Of a DNA stretch of 64,000 bases, positions 1-9,332 are shown piece by piece; the first letter of the stretch is position 1; each line of letters begins with the position of its first letter. The notes below the pieces were generated by a model, which worked only from the letters and a program-made list of their open reading frames with translations, had not been told where the DNA came from and did no database searches. The translations under genes and the position numbers were made by a program. Source of the stretch: Sporolactobacillus nakayamae (lineage in GTDB: Bacteria > Bacillota > Bacilli > Bacillales > Sporolactobacillaceae); contig NZ_FOOY01000004.1 in assembly GCF_900113325.1 (NCBI RefSeq), positions 97,116 to 161,115 on the forward strand, in the 5' to 3' direction.

Positions 1-160
1 GCCTGAACGCTGATTCTTTTGCCTGAGCGCTGATAATTTTGCTTGAGCGCTGATTCTTTTCTCTGAACGCTGATTTTTTTGCCTGAACGCTGATACTTTT
101 GCTTGAACGCTGATTCTTTTCTCTGAGCGCTGATAATTTCGCCTGGACGCTGATACTTTT
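1..160. repeat. 20-bp tandem repeat array (8 units, open at left edge)
   Basis: Eight consecutive 20-bp units share the core TGAACGCTGAT followed by a short T-rich tail. The first four bases of each unit cycle as CTCT, GCCT, GCTT, so from unit 2 onward the array also has a 60-bp higher-order period. The array decays at about 160-175 and may extend left of the window. In-frame stops appear in the reading frames, so it is not a coding repeat. There are no unique spacers, so it is not a CRISPR array. Confidence 0.9.
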
Positions 161-426
161 GCTTAAACAATGCAAATTTGATGATCTCTTACTCACGCAT
201 TTTAACTGCGCACTCCGTCTTTACTGTGAGTCATTTCACGCTCATTCCTCAACGATAGTTCATTCTTGCTTTTGAAAAGTACAATCATCCAAATAGACAA
301 TATTTTTCAAAGGTGATTTTTTTCTCTTCACTTTTTCAACGTATGTATACTTTTCTAGAAATTTGGACATTGATGCACATAACAAGATTTGAGCAAACGC
401 TCTAATGAAACTTGAGGTGAACGCAG

Positions 427-624
427 ATGAAATGTCCAAATTGTTCAAGTAAGAATATCGGTAAAATCGGTGTCAATCAATATTACTGTTGGAACTGCTT
501 TATTGAATTGTCACTTGAGGATGGGAAATTATCATTGAGTCAGGTTGAAGAGGATGGGAGTTTAACCGGTCTGGATGATTTGTTTCAATCTTCAGAGCTG
601 GAGGCGAAAGCGAACGGATTCTGA
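427..624 (+). CDS. small zinc-ribbon protein (YrzQ/YrzR position)
   Basis: A 65-aa protein. It begins with a CPNC knuckle at residues 3-6 and has a second CWNC knuckle at residues 21-24, which together form a compact zinc ribbon. The C-terminal half is acidic. An SD sequence (GAGGTGA) lies just upstream of the ATG. It sits directly before yrrI, where B. subtilis has the small genes yrzQ and yrzR. Which of the two it corresponds to, and what it does, I cannot say; a nucleic-acid or protein-binding zinc ribbon is the structural inference. Confidence 0.75.
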   Translation: MKCPNCSSKNIGKIGVNQYYCWNCFIELSLEDGKLSLSQVEEDGSLTGLDDLFQSSELEAKANGF

Positions 625-703
625 TCGAATTCGTTCACATCTTCCGATCTTGCCGCTCATGATTTGCTTATGATTGGGCAAAGCTAAGCGTGGAGGGATG
701 ATG

Positions 704-1765
704 ATGCGGAAATGGACTGCCTTGCAGTGGATGAAGGGCCTATCTATCGCACTGCTGATTTTTCTTAACGGGTATCTTTTTTATCGGTTACTGCCATTAA
801 TCGGTATTGTGCTGCAATTTCTCACCAAAGTGGCTGTTCCATTCATTGCGGCGGCTATTATCGCCTATTTGCTTCATCCGCTCGTGGGACGCGTTCAGCG
901 CATGGGTTTGCCGCGGACAGTGGCGATTCTTGCAATTTACGCGCTTTTCTTTGGCGTGGTCGGCTTTACAATCTATAAAGGCGGCCCGGTGCTGCTGCAT
1001 GAGCTCAGAGGGCTTGATGATGATATATCTAATTATGAAAAAATGTATCAAACCAATTTAGATCACTTATATGGATCGACGCCGGAAGCCGTGCATGACC
1101 AAGTTAATGATGCGTTGCTGCGAATCCGCAACAGCTTGGCGCATACTGCCGATCGAGCGATGGACTGGTGCTCCGGGGTTGTCCAATCGTTCTTTACGTT
1201 GTTAATTATTCCGTTTCTTTCTTTTTATATATTAAAGGATGCAGGTTCAATTAAGAAACATGCGTTGCTGATCGTCCCGAGAAAGTGGCGCAAGCAGACG
1301 GCAGACCTGTTTTCGGAAATGGATCAATCGATTGGCAACTATATTCGAGGTCAATTGACCGTTTGCGCGATTCTGGCGGTGATGGCGACAATCGGACTGT
1401 GGATTCTTAAAGTTCCTTATCCTATTGTATTCGGACTGTTTATTGGATCAACGGATCTGATTCCGTACTTCGGTCCGTTTATTGGTGCCGCCCCGGCAGT
1501 TCTGGTTGCCGCGACAAAGTCATTCTATTCGATGACGGGCGTTGTTCTGATGATTATACTAATCCAGTTCCTTGAGGGAAGCGTGATCGAACCGCTCGTT
1601 GTCGGCAAGAGCGCGGAAATTCATCCGCTCTATATTATGCTTGCTGTCGGTGTAGGCGGCGAGCTTGCGGGCATTGTCGGTATGCTCCTTGCCATTCCTT
1701 GTTTTATCATCATCCGCACCTGCCTGCGCCATTTGAACGAACGGTTTCGAATCATTGACAAATAA
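704..1765 (+). CDS. yrrI: AI-2E family membrane transporter YrrI
   Basis: A 353-aa polytopic membrane protein of the AI-2E (UPF0118/PF01594) family. It has hydrophobic segments near residues 10-60 and 150-180 and a C-terminal block of helices. The FGLFIGSTDLIPYFGPFIGA region and the IEPLVVGKSAEIHP stretch are typical of this family. Members have been linked to autoinducer-2 or Na+/H+ exchange, and the substrate is not settled for YrrI. Three consecutive ATGs (698, 701, 704) follow a GGAGGG; I chose 704 because it leaves 6 nt of SD spacing. An upstream TTG at 674 extends the frame without a good SD. It precedes alaS as in B. subtilis. Confidence 0.85.
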   Translation: MRKWTALQWMKGLSIALLIFLNGYLFYRLLPLIGIVLQFLTKVAVPFIAAAIIAYLLHPLVGRVQRMGLPRTVAILAIYALFFGVVGFTIYKGGPVLLHELRGLDDDISNYEKMYQTNLDHLYGSTPEAVHDQVNDALLRIRNSLAHTADRAMDWCSGVVQSFFTLLIIPFLSFYILKDAGSIKKHALLIVPRKWRKQTADLFSEMDQSIGNYIRGQLTVCAILAVMATIGLWILKVPYPIVFGLFIGSTDLIPYFGPFIGAAPAVLVAATKSFYSMTGVVLMIILIQFLEGSVIEPLVVGKSAEIHPLYIMLAVGVGGELAGIVGMLLAIPCFIIIRTCLRHLNERFRIIDK

Positions 1766-1789
1766 GGGGAATTTCATCTATAATAGCGG

Positions 1790-2046
1790 CAGAATAATGA
1801 AAACGAGACGAAAAGAATAGCGACAGCGCGAGCAGCCAATTGACCGCCTGAACCATTTTAAATTGCGGGAACGGCTTTTCTGTAGTTTATTTTAGCGTTT
1901 GCGGCGGTGCGCCTGAAGGAAGCCTTCGGCGGACTGAGGCGCCGAGTGCTGTTATACATATGCCGCGTAGTTTTCTTTTCATTTGCGGCGCAGATAAAGC
2001 TTGAAAGCTTTCGTCCTTTCTGGTGAATGGGATGAGAGCTTTTTTC
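1790..2046 (+). promoter_or_regulatory. alaS leader, attenuator-like (degenerate T-box?)
   Basis: The 343-nt gap before alaS is structured. It contains a GC-rich hairpin at about 1908-1944 (GCGCCT...AGGCGC) and ends in a terminator hairpin that lies before, not after, a gene. That is the layout of a T-box leader, and alaS is T-box controlled in many Firmicutes. However, I cannot find the conserved AGGGTGGNACCGCG element. The closest string is TATGCCGCG near 1960. The leader assignment is therefore inference from architecture only. Confidence 0.45.
2004..2046 (+). terminator. terminator hairpin in the alaS leader
   Basis: AGCTTTCGTCC (2006-2016) pairs with GGATGAGAGCT (2030-2040) through 11 pairs including two G-U, followed by a T run. 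It lies about 60 nt upstream of alaS, so it probably acts as an attenuator. Simple termination of yrrI transcription is the alternative. Confidence 0.75.
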
Positions 2047-2108
2047 GCTTGGCGTCCTCATGTTTTACATAATGATAGTTGCAGCAAACTTGAGTGGAGG
2101 TTCTTGTG

Positions 2109-4751
2109 ATGAAACAGCTTAGTTCATCGGAAGTCAGGCAAATGTTTTTGGACTTTTTCAAAGGTAAGGGGCATACGGTCGAACCCAGTGCGTCATTGGT
2201 TCCTGTAGATGATCCGTCCTTGCTCTGGATCAACAGCGGTGTGGCAACACTGAAGAAGTATTTTGACGGGCGTGTCGTGCCGAAAAATCCGCGCATCTGT
2301 AATGCTCAGAAGGCGATAAGAACGAACGATATTGAGAATGTCGGGTTTACAGCGCGGCATCATACGTTCTTCGAGATGCTGGGGAACTTTTCGGTCGGCG
2401 ATTATTTTAAAGAAGAAGCCATCACTTGGGCGTGGGAATTCTTGACCAGCCCGGAATGGATTGATTTTGATCCGGACAAGCTGTCGGTGACCATCTATCC
2501 TGAGGATGAAGACGCCTATAAGCTTTGGCATGAAAAGATTGGTCTTCCGGAAAACCGGATTATTAAGTTAGAGCATAATTTCTGGGATATCGGCGAAGGA
2601 CCAAGTGGACCGAACACGGAGATCTTCTATGATCGCGGTGAAGCCTTCGGCAATGATCCGAAGGACCCCGAACTCTATCCGGGCGGTGAGAACGAGCGTT
2701 ATTTGGAAGTATGGAATCTCGTGTTCTCGCAATTCAATCACAACCCTGACGGCAGCCATACTCCGCTTCCAAAGAAGAATATTGATACCGGAATGGGCTT
2801 GGAACGAATGGTCAGCGTGATTCAGAATGCTGAGACAAACTTCGATACCGACTTGTTCTTGCCAATCATTCATCGAATTGAAGAACTCTCCGGCGCGAAG
2901 TATCAGATCGGCAAGAAGAACACAGCGTTCAAGGTTATTGCCGATCATGCGCGTACGGTTACTTTTGCGATTGCCGATGGGGCACTTCCTTCGAATGAAG
3001 GCCGCGGCTATGTTCTGCGCCGATTGATTCGCCGCGCGGTTCGTTACGCCATGGATCTTGGGATCGACAAGCCGTTCCTGTTTGAATTAGTTCCGATTGT
3101 TGCCGATATAATGAAAGACTACTACAAAGAAGTCTCCGAAAAGGCGGCTTTTGTTCAGAAAGTGATTCGCGGCGAGGAAGAACGATTCCAGGAGACGATT
3201 CACGAAGGTGTCTCGATTCTGAAACAGCAAATTGAAGAAGCGAAGGCACAAGGCAAGAACGAACTCTCTGGGGCGAATGTGTTCAAGCTCTATGACACCT
3301 TTGGCTTCCCTGTTGAATTAACTGAGGAATATGCGAACCAGGAAGGCTTGACTATTGATCGAACGGGCTTTGAGAAGGAGCTTGACGCGCAAAGAGATCG
3401 CGCGCGCTCTGCCCGCAAGGATCAGAAGTCGATGCAGGTTCAGAGTGGTACCTTGCGCAATATTACAGAAGCCAGCGAATTCATCGGTTATGATCAATTC
3501 ACCGTTGATGATGTCAAGGTACTCGCACTTGTGAAGGATAATGCTGCTGTAGACCATGCTTCTGAGGGAGAAAAGGTTCAAGTGATTCTGGATCGCACCC
3601 CGTTCTATGCGGAAATGGGCGGTCAAGTGGCTGATCAAGGTACATTGTCCAATGAGAAGGCCGGACTTAATGTTACTGACGTTCAGACCGCGCCAAATGG
3701 TCAGAACCTGCATACCTGCGTTGTTAAGAGCGGTGAAGTGGCAGTTGGTGACCATCTGAAGGCTGCGATTGATGGGAAAGCGCGCCTTGCCATTCAGAAG
3801 AATCATACGGCGACACACTTGCTTGATCAGGCACTCAAGGATGTACTAGGTACCCATGTCGGCCAGGCCGGTTCCTATGTCTCAGCCGATAGGCTCAGAT
3901 TCGACTTCTCTCACTATGGTCAGGTGACAGAAGACGAACTGCGGGAAGTTGAAAAAATCGTTAATGAGAAAATTTGGGAACAATTGCCGGTGACAACCAA
4001 AGAAATGCCGATTGACGAAGCGAAAAAGCTAGGCGCCATTGCGCTCTTCGGTGAAAAGTATGGTAAAATCGTGCGCGTTGTCAGTGCCGGCGATTACAGC
4101 ATGGAACTCTGCGGCGGTTGCCATGTCTCCAATACTTCGGAATTAGGCTTGTTCACACTTGTCGGTGAAAGTGGTATTGGTGCCGGTACGCGTCGAATCG
4201 AAGCGCTGACCGGAGAAAAGGCTTTTGAAAAGTTGAATCAAGTCAAGCTTCAGATGAAGAACATTGCCGCGTCACTGAAGGCGGCTCCGGATCAACTTGC
4301 GGAACGTATTGACGCACTGCAGCAGCAGATTAAGAGCTTGGAGAAAGAGAACGCGGCACTGATGAATAAGCTTGGCAGCGCGAAGACAGGGGAACTTGAA
4401 CAATCCGCGAAACAAAGCGGAGATGTCACGTACATCGCGGCTAAGGTCGATGCCATGGACATGAATCAACTCCGTTCGATGGCTGATGATTTGAAGAATA
4501 AACTTCAATCAATCATTGTTGTGCTTGCATCAGTCGAAGACGGAAAGGTTCATCTTGTCGCCGGTGTGACCAAGGATCTGATTCAAAAGGGCTTCCATGC
4601 CGGCAAAATTGTCAAAGAGGTTGCGACGATTTGCGGAGGCGGAGGCGGAGGACGACCGGATATGGCTCAAGCCGGCGGCAAGCGTCCGGAAAAAGTGCGT
4701 GTGGCATTAGACGCGGTTTCCGACCTGATTGAAAAAGCGGCTGTTCGCTAA
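2109..4751 (+). CDS. alaS: alanyl-tRNA synthetase
   Basis: An 880-aa class II aminoacyl-tRNA synthetase, normal length for bacterial AlaRS. The N-terminal catalytic half is well conserved. The editing domain carries the zinc-binding HTATH motif near residue 565 and the CGGCH motif near 670. A coiled stretch (about 715-770) and the C-Ala domain with its glycine run (GGGGGG, near 845) complete the protein. It charges tRNA-Ala and clears mischarged Ser/Gly. Start: the ATG at 2109 lies 8 nt after GGAGG; the longer frame from GTG 2094 overlaps that SD. The leader upstream suggests attenuation control. Confidence 0.97.
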   Translation: MKQLSSSEVRQMFLDFFKGKGHTVEPSASLVPVDDPSLLWINSGVATLKKYFDGRVVPKNPRICNAQKAIRTNDIENVGFTARHHTFFEMLGNFSVGDYFKEEAITWAWEFLTSPEWIDFDPDKLSVTIYPEDEDAYKLWHEKIGLPENRIIKLEHNFWDIGEGPSGPNTEIFYDRGEAFGNDPKDPELYPGGENERYLEVWNLVFSQFNHNPDGSHTPLPKKNIDTGMGLERMVSVIQNAETNFDTDLFLPIIHRIEELSGAKYQIGKKNTAFKVIADHARTVTFAIADGALPSNEGRGYVLRRLIRRAVRYAMDLGIDKPFLFELVPIVADIMKDYYKEVSEKAAFVQKVIRGEEERFQETIHEGVSILKQQIEEAKAQGKNELSGANVFKLYDTFGFPVELTEEYANQEGLTIDRTGFEKELDAQRDRARSARKDQKSMQVQSGTLRNITEASEFIGYDQFTVDDVKVLALVKDNAAVDHASEGEKVQVILDRTPFYAEMGGQVADQGTLSNEKAGLNVTDVQTAPNGQNLHTCVVKSGEVAVGDHLKAAIDGKARLAIQKNHTATHLLDQALKDVLGTHVGQAGSYVSADRLRFDFSHYGQVTEDELREVEKIVNEKIWEQLPVTTKEMPIDEAKKLGAIALFGEKYGKIVRVVSAGDYSMELCGGCHVSNTSELGLFTLVGESGIGAGTRRIEALTGEKAFEKLNQVKLQMKNIAASLKAAPDQLAERIDALQQQIKSLEKENAALMNKLGSAKTGELEQSAKQSGDVTYIAAKVDAMDMNQLRSMADDLKNKLQSIIVVLASVEDGKVHLVAGVTKDLIQKGFHAGKIVKEVATICGGGGGGRPDMAQAGGKRPEKVRVALDAVSDLIEKAAVR

Positions 4752-4799
4752 TTCGGTGTCAACGGGCAATACACAATTCCTGTTTGGGAGATGAGTATC

Positions 4800-5057
4800 A
4801 TGGATAAGACAATGAAATTCAGTTTTGGCGATCAAAAGGATCACAATCCACGTGAAGTCTTGTTTCAAGTCTATGATGCGCTTGATGAAAAGGGGTATAA
4901 TCCAATCAATCAAATTGTTGGTTACCTGCTATCCGGAGATCCCGCCTACATCCCGAGACACAAGGATGCGCGGAAATTAATTCGCAGACTCGAACGTGAT
5001 GAGCTCATTGAAGCGCTGGTCACTTCATACCTTAAAGAGAAATGGGACAAAGAATGA
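4800..5057 (+). CDS. yrzL: IreB-family regulatory protein YrzL (UPF0297)
   Basis: An 85-aa soluble protein with the family signature DKTMKFSF at the N-terminus and [20 protein letters not shown] in the middle. IreB in Enterococcus is a phosphorylated negative regulator of cephalosporin resistance; the Bacillus homologue is uncharacterised. Two in-frame ATGs exist. The one at 4791 abuts the GGGAG SD, whereas 4800 has 9-nt spacing. The B. subtilis protein as I recall it aligns with the longer form, so 4791 remains possible. The stop overlaps the yrrK start (ATGA), indicating translational coupling in a yrzL-yrrK-yrzB operon. Confidence 0.88.
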   Translation: MDKTMKFSFGDQKDHNPREVLFQVYDALDEKGYNPINQIVGYLLSGDPAYIPRHKDARKLIRRLERDELIEALVTSYLKEKWDKE

Positions 5058-5491
5058 GAATTATGGGCTTGGATTTCGGTTCGGTGACGTGCGGGGTCGC
5101 GATTAGCGATCCACTTGGGCTGACTGCTCAAGGTATTGAAACGGTACGTTATGTCGAACATAAGAAAAATCTGCTTTTTGACCGAATTGGTGAATTAATC
5201 GAACACTATGAAATTGAATCTGTCGTGGTTGGTCTTCCAAAGGATCTAATCGGCACGGAAAGCGAGCGTGCGCTTGCTTCGCGCGGGTTTGCCAAAAGCG
5301 TCCGACGCAAGTTCAAGATTCCGGTGGAACTCTGGGATGAGCGACTGACCACGATGGCTGCCGAACGCATTCTAATTGAAGCTGATGTCAGCCGCAAGAA
5401 ACGCAAACAAGTGATTGATAAGGAAGCGGCGGTACTCATACTGCAAAGTTTTCTTGATAAAAAACGAATGGAGCAAAAAAAAGATGAGTGA
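5054..5491 (+). CDS. yrrK: Holliday junction resolvase-like / pre-16S rRNA nuclease YqgF (RuvX)
   Basis: A 145-aa RNase H-fold protein. The N-terminal [15 protein letters not shown] carries the first catalytic Asp, VVVGLPKDL forms the central strand, and LWDERLTT plus the C-terminal DKEAAVLIL carry further acidic residues. E. coli YqgF processes the 16S rRNA 5' end and was earlier proposed to be a Holliday junction resolvase. I start it at ATG 5054, which overlaps the yrzL stop and matches the family's MRIxGLD beginning, rather than at 5042 inside yrzL. It overlaps yrzB by 8 nt. Confidence 0.92.
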   Translation: MRIMGLDFGSVTCGVAISDPLGLTAQGIETVRYVEHKKNLLFDRIGELIEHYEIESVVVGLPKDLIGTESERALASRGFAKSVRRKFKIPVELWDERLTTMAAERILIEADVSRKKRKQVIDKEAAVLILQSFLDKKRMEQKKDE

Positions 5492-5804
5492 ACACGAGCA
5501 CAATCATTACCCGATTTTCCTGCCGGATTCCGAGGAAAAAGAACGTATTGTCATCCCTGAAGAAAATGGAGACGAAAATCTCTTTGACGTTCTCTTTTAT
5601 TTTGATGTTCCGGAAACAGACAAGTCTTATGTTGTGGTTGTACCTGCCGAACAGGATACGGATGATGATGAAGAGCAGGAAGTATTCGCTTTCCGCTATG
5701 AAGGCGATGACGAAGATTTTAAACTGTTCCCAATCGAAACGGATGAAGAATGGGATATTGTTGAAGAGATGATCAACACATTCAGCGATGAAGGCGAAGA
5801 ATGA
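5484..5804 (+). CDS. yrzB: DUF1292 family protein YrzB
   Basis: A 106-aa, highly acidic protein of the DUF1292 family. The recognisable core is ERIVIPEENGDENLFDVLF followed by DKSYVVVVPAEQ and a Glu/Asp-rich C-terminus ending in WDIVEEMINTF. The function is unknown. The ATG at 5484 lies inside the end of yrrK; the longer frame from 5415 is an artefact of the overlap. It is the last gene of the yrzL-yrrK-yrzB set, closed by a terminator immediately after the stop. Confidence 0.88.
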   Translation: MSEHEHNHYPIFLPDSEEKERIVIPEENGDENLFDVLFYFDVPETDKSYVVVVPAEQDTDDDEEQEVFAFRYEGDDEDFKLFPIETDEEWDIVEEMINTFSDEGEE

Positions 5805-5806
5805 TT

Positions 5807-5831
5807 GAGCCCCGGCAATAGGGGCTTTTTC
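5807..5831 (+). terminator. rho-independent terminator after yrzB
   Basis: AGCCCC (5808-5813), a 7-nt loop and GGGGCT (5821-5826) are followed by five Ts. It starts right at the yrzB stop. Confidence 0.9.
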
Positions 5832-5903
5832 TATGCCAAATGAACTGGTAAAAATCGAAACGAATCGTGTCAATTTATGAAAAAATTTTGCTGTTAATTA
5901 GTG

Positions 5904-5909
5904 TATAAT
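5904..5909 (+). promoter_or_regulatory. candidate -10 box upstream of mltG
   Basis: A perfect TATAAT lies 35 nt upstream of the mltG start, just after the yrzB terminator, so a promoter is expected here. No convincing -35 box is visible at 16-18 nt. Confidence 0.4.
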
Positions 5910-5944
5910 TGATGGGGTACTCTTGAAAGGAGCGGCTCATTTCT

Positions 5945-7033
5945 ATGATAAAAAAACACTGGCGCATGATTGCTATCATCATTATTATTTTTTTCGTGAT
6001 GATTGCGGGAGCGGCTTGGGGTTTTAACCGATACTATATAAACCAGTTGACGCCGGTCAATCGCCAAAATAAGCAACCGGTCTCGGTAACCATCCCGTCC
6101 GGTGAGTCCGTCCGTGAAATCGGGCATATTCTTGAGAAGAAGCGCTTAATTCGCAAGGCTTGGGCATTTGAATTCTATGTACGATGGAATCATCTGAACA
6201 CCTACCATTCAGGAACTTATACGTTTAATCAGACGATGTCGGTTGGCACATTGATGAATGATTTGAAGAAAGGGGAACATCACGGGCTGATTTTGCTTGT
6301 GGATGTCCGTCAAGGCATGTGGGTCAGTGAAGTCGCCGGTCAAATGGCCGAAGTGTCCAAGCTGGATAAGAAAGATATACTCCGGAAACTGAGTGATCAT
6401 GCCTACGTAAAAGAACACTATGCAAAGAAGTACTCATTTCTCACTAATGAGATCTTTTCTAAGGGAATTAACTATCCATTGGAAGGTTATCTTGCTCCGG
6501 GCAACTATCGCTTTAAAGTGACGAAGAAGGATCCTATAACTCTTGATCGAATGGTTGATCAGATGCTTGAGAATACGGGGAATACTTATAAGGACTATTT
6601 ATCCCAAATTAAGAAAAATAAGCTTCATTCATTTCATGACATTTTGGCGATGGCTTCACTTGTTGAGCAAGAGGCCCCAAAAGATAAGGATCGTCGTCTT
6701 ATAGCGGGCGTCTTTTACAATCGGCTTGATCAGGGAAAAAGACTTGAATCAGATACTACGGTTATCTACAGCAGACAAAAAAGAAGTCGAGACTATACGA
6801 TTAAAGATATTCGCAAGGATACGCCGTACAATACGTACACGAGAACTGGTTTGCCGGTCGGACCGATCGGTGCTCCAGCAAAAGACGCGATCGAGTCAGT
6901 TCTGAAATCGACACCTTCGAAATATCTGTTTTTCTATGCGAGACCGAATGGGAAAATTTATTATTCGAAAACCTATAAAGAGCATCTCGCGATTGTCGCT
7001 AAATATCGTCATGAATGGTCTGAGAAATCGTAA
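5945..7033 (+). CDS. mltG: endolytic murein transglycosylase MltG
   Basis: A 362-aa protein of the YceG/MltG family. It has one N-terminal transmembrane helix (about residues 8-27) and an extracytoplasmic catalytic domain. ASLVEQEAP near residue 240 contains the family's catalytic Glu, and LAPGNYRF and LESDTTVIY are conserved. MltG cuts nascent glycan strands and so sets strand length during peptidoglycan synthesis. The SD (AAAGGAG) is 12 nt from the ATG, slightly long. It stands between a terminator and yrrM. Confidence 0.93.
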   Translation: MIKKHWRMIAIIIIIFFVMIAGAAWGFNRYYINQLTPVNRQNKQPVSVTIPSGESVREIGHILEKKRLIRKAWAFEFYVRWNHLNTYHSGTYTFNQTMSVGTLMNDLKKGEHHGLILLVDVRQGMWVSEVAGQMAEVSKLDKKDILRKLSDHAYVKEHYAKKYSFLTNEIFSKGINYPLEGYLAPGNYRFKVTKKDPITLDRMVDQMLENTGNTYKDYLSQIKKNKLHSFHDILAMASLVEQEAPKDKDRRLIAGVFYNRLDQGKRLESDTTVIYSRQKRSRDYTIKDIRKDTPYNTYTRTGLPVGPIGAPAKDAIESVLKSTPSKYLFFYARPNGKIYYSKTYKEHLAIVAKYRHEWSEKS

Positions 7034-7074
7034 ATAAATATCGGATTCAATGAATTAGAGAAAGGAAGATAGGG

Positions 7075-7749
7075 TTGATCGATTTTAAAGAGCTGTCGGC
7101 GTATGCGGCCGCTTTCACGTGCTCGGAGAATGAGCTGCTTCACAAAATGGAAAAGAAAGCTGCGGATATTTATATTCCCATCATGCAGCCTTCAGCGATG
7201 GCTTTTCTGCAGCAATTGATCCGTTGGACAAACGCGCAAAGAATTCTTGAACTTGGCACCGCGATTGGTTATTCATCCATTCGAATGGCACTCGTCACCG
7301 GTGGTGGTACAAAAATCATTACGGTTGAGCGGGATCCGGCGATGATCGAAGAAGCAACTCAGAATATTAAAGCACTCAATCTTCAAGACTCGATACAAAT
7401 TGTGGATGGGGATGCGACTGAAGATTTGCCGGAAGTACATGCTTCCGCCCCGTACGATCTGATCTTAATTGACGCCGCAAAAGCCCAATATGAACATCTT
7501 TTTCAGAAGTGTGCCGGCCTTTTGTCTGATAAAGGCATTATCGTTACAGACAATGTCTTTTTCCACGGCCTTGTTTGCGATATTGACGCTGTTAAGAAAA
7601 GGCAGCTGAACAGGCTCGTCAAAAAAGTCGATGAATACAATCACTTCCTTTCAGAGCAGCCCGATTTCGATACCCTATTTCTCACGATTGGCGACGGAAT
7701 GGCCGTAAGCACAAAGAAAACATTTACCGCGCACGAGGGGGAACGCTGA
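7075..7749 (+). CDS. yrrM: class I SAM-dependent O-methyltransferase YrrM (TrmR-like)
   Basis: A 224-aa methyltransferase of the catechol-O-methyltransferase-like (Methyltransf_3) family. Motif [13 protein letters not shown] is near residue 60, VERDP follows at about 83, and the metal-coordinating [12 protein letters not shown] is at about 128. B. subtilis YrrM (TrmR) is reported to methylate 5-hydroxyuridine at tRNA wobble position 34. The start is TTG after AAAGGAAG. It is followed 1 nt later by udk. The two U32 peptidase genes yrrN and yrrO, which hydroxylate the same nucleoside in B. subtilis, are not in between. Confidence 0.88.
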   Translation: MIDFKELSAYAAAFTCSENELLHKMEKKAADIYIPIMQPSAMAFLQQLIRWTNAQRILELGTAIGYSSIRMALVTGGGTKIITVERDPAMIEEATQNIKALNLQDSIQIVDGDATEDLPEVHASAPYDLILIDAAKAQYEHLFQKCAGLLSDKGIIVTDNVFFHGLVCDIDAVKKRQLNRLVKKVDEYNHFLSEQPDFDTLFLTIGDGMAVSTKKTFTAHEGER

Positions 7750-7750
7750 T

Positions 7751-8395
7751 ATGAAAAGAAACAAGCCCATTGTTATTGGAGTTGCCGGAGGTTCGGGATC
7801 CGGCAAAACGACGGTTACTCGGGAAATTTACCGCAGTTTCCCCGACAAATCAATCGCAGTTATCCAGCATGATTCTTATTACAAGGCTCAAGACGACAAG
7901 CCTTTTGAAAAGAGGCTTCTGACAAACTACGATCATCCATTTGCATTCGATACGGACTTGTTAATTTCACATATTCACGAGCTGCTTCAATTCCACCCGA
8001 TAAAAAAACCGGTGTATGACTATACAGTACATACAAGATCTGCTAAAATTGTACCCGTCGAGCCAAAAGATGTGATCATAATCGAAGGCATTCTTATTCT
8101 TGAAGATGAACGGCTTCGCGATCTGATGGACATTAAGGTTTTTGTGGATACGGATTCAGATCTCCGTATTATTCGCCGACTGCTCCGCGACACCGCGGAG
8201 CGGGGCAGAAGTGTTGAATCGGTCATCAATCAATACCTAACCGATGTTCGCCCGATGCATCTGCAGTTTGTCGAACCAACGAAACGGTATGCAGATATTA
8301 TTATTCCTGAGGGCGGGAAAAATACGGTAGCGATTGATTTGATGGCCACGAAAATTCGCACCATTCTGGAAGGCAAGGGCAATGTGACAACATGA
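7751..8395 (+). CDS. udk: uridine kinase
   Basis: A 214-aa P-loop kinase. The Walker [10 protein letters not shown] is at residues 14-22, the uridine-binding region includes QHDSYYK, and YDHPFAFD and IIEGILIL are family blocks. It phosphorylates uridine and cytidine for pyrimidine salvage. It starts 1 nt after yrrM and is evidently co-transcribed. A 7-bp inverted repeat (CAATTCG at 8419, CGAATTG at 8444) lies just downstream but has no T run. Confidence 0.95.
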   Translation: MKRNKPIVIGVAGGSGSGKTTVTREIYRSFPDKSIAVIQHDSYYKAQDDKPFEKRLLTNYDHPFAFDTDLLISHIHELLQFHPIKKPVYDYTVHTRSAKIVPVEPKDVIIIEGILILEDERLRDLMDIKVFVDTDSDLRIIRRLLRDTAERGRSVESVINQYLTDVRPMHLQFVEPTKRYADIIIPEGGKNTVAIDLMATKIRTILEGKGNVTT

Positions 8396-8497
8396 CTTGA
8401 ACGTGAAAATCCTAATCTCAATTCGCTCTTGTTGATGGACATCCGAATTGCAGACTAGAGCAGTTGATCATAAATTAACTCAGGAGTGTGGCAGACT

Positions 8498-8968
8498 ATG
8501 GCAGAAAAACTTCACTATATGACCGCTGAAGGTAAAGCGAAACTTGAACATGAACTCAATTATTTGAAGACTGAGAAACGAAAAGAAGTTGTTGAACGAA
8601 TTAAGATCGCTCGTGGATTCGGTGACCTTTCCGAAAACTCTGAATATGACGCGGCAAAGGATGAACAAGCGTTTGTTGAAGCACGCATCCAACAGCTGGA
8701 AGTCATGATCCGTAATTCGGTCATCATTGAAGATGATGAAACGACTGATGTTGTAAAAATCGGTAAATCAGTAACGTTCCGCGAATTGCCGGATGGCGAT
8801 GAAGAAACGTATCAGATTGTCGGCAGCGCCGAATCCGATCCGTTTAAGGGAAAGATTTCAAACGATTCTCCGATGGCCAAGGGCTTGATCGGTCTGTCGG
8901 TCGGTGAAGAGGTTAGTGTGAGCACACCGGGCGGCGACATCCGCGTCAAGATTTTAAAGGTCGAATAA
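8498..8968 (+). CDS. greA: transcription elongation factor GreA
   Basis: A 156-aa protein with the N-terminal coiled-coil (about residues 10-75, containing [16 protein letters not shown] with the acidic tip) and the C-terminal FKBP-like domain (SPMAKGLIG). It stimulates RNA polymerase to cleave backtracked transcripts. The ATG at 8498 follows AGGAG. The in-frame GTG at 8486 would add four residues but has no SD. It is followed by a terminator, so it is probably the end of a udk-greA transcript or monocistronic. Confidence 0.96.
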   Translation: MAEKLHYMTAEGKAKLEHELNYLKTEKRKEVVERIKIARGFGDLSENSEYDAAKDEQAFVEARIQQLEVMIRNSVIIEDDETTDVVKIGKSVTFRELPDGDEETYQIVGSAESDPFKGKISNDSPMAKGLIGLSVGEEVSVSTPGGDIRVKILKVE

Positions 8969-8993
8969 ATGAGAAAAAGAAAACAGCGCAAAT

Positions 8994-9034
8994 CTGTTCG
9001 GATGTGATGAGTCCAGCAGTTTTGCGCTTTTTTT
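8994..9034 (+). terminator. terminator after greA
   Basis: AGCGCAAA (8995-9002) pairs with TTTGCGCT (9021-9028) around a longer loop, extended by CTG/CAG, and ends in a T-rich run. Confidence 0.75.
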
Positions 9035-9332
9035 CTATATAGGTGTTCACTAAGGCATCATATGTGAAAAGGATCAGACGGGAATAGTTTTGAGACAGGC
9101 GCATAAGTTGTACAGTGTATATTTATGGCAGGCTTAAAAGGGACAGTCATGACGAGCCCGACTCCTTCGAATTCCTTTATACAGGTTTTGGGGTCACATG
9201 TATTATAGACAAAGTATTCATAATGAAGTAGTTTGTTAACTATTGCGGGCCACTTAAATCAAATAATAATATACTTTTAAAGCTGTCCCGTATATAATCA
9301 GTTAGTGTTGTCGGTAAAAAGGAGGATGTCCT
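9035..9332. other. 298-bp gap before yrrS; no gene seen
   Basis: I recall B. subtilis having the PBP gene pbpI (yrrR) here, and nothing recognisable remains. A TATAAT at 9293-9298 is a plausible -10 for yrrS, but the region 17 bp upstream (TATACT) is a poor -35. GGGACAG (about 9140) and CTGTCCC (about 9283) form a distant inverted repeat of doubtful meaning. Confidence 0.4.

Noticed and set aside
1-160. CRISPR array
   Set aside because: The 20-bp units are contiguous with no unique spacers and no cas genes are present.
260-448. 62-aa minus-strand ORF
   Set aside because: It overlaps the zinc-ribbon gene start in antisense, has no SD and no recognisable sequence.
1979-2296. 105-aa minus-strand ORF across the alaS leader
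   Set aside because: It runs antisense into alaS and through the attenuator hairpin, with no SD or homology.
3318-3818. 166-aa minus-strand ORF within alaS
   Set aside because: Antisense shadow of a highly conserved coding region.
8419-8450. CAATTCG/CGAATTG inverted repeat between udk and greA
   Set aside because: No T run and only 7-bp arms; not convincing as terminator or operator.
9125-9208. 27-aa ORF in the greA-yrrS gap
   Set aside because: No SD and no recognised family; probably chance.
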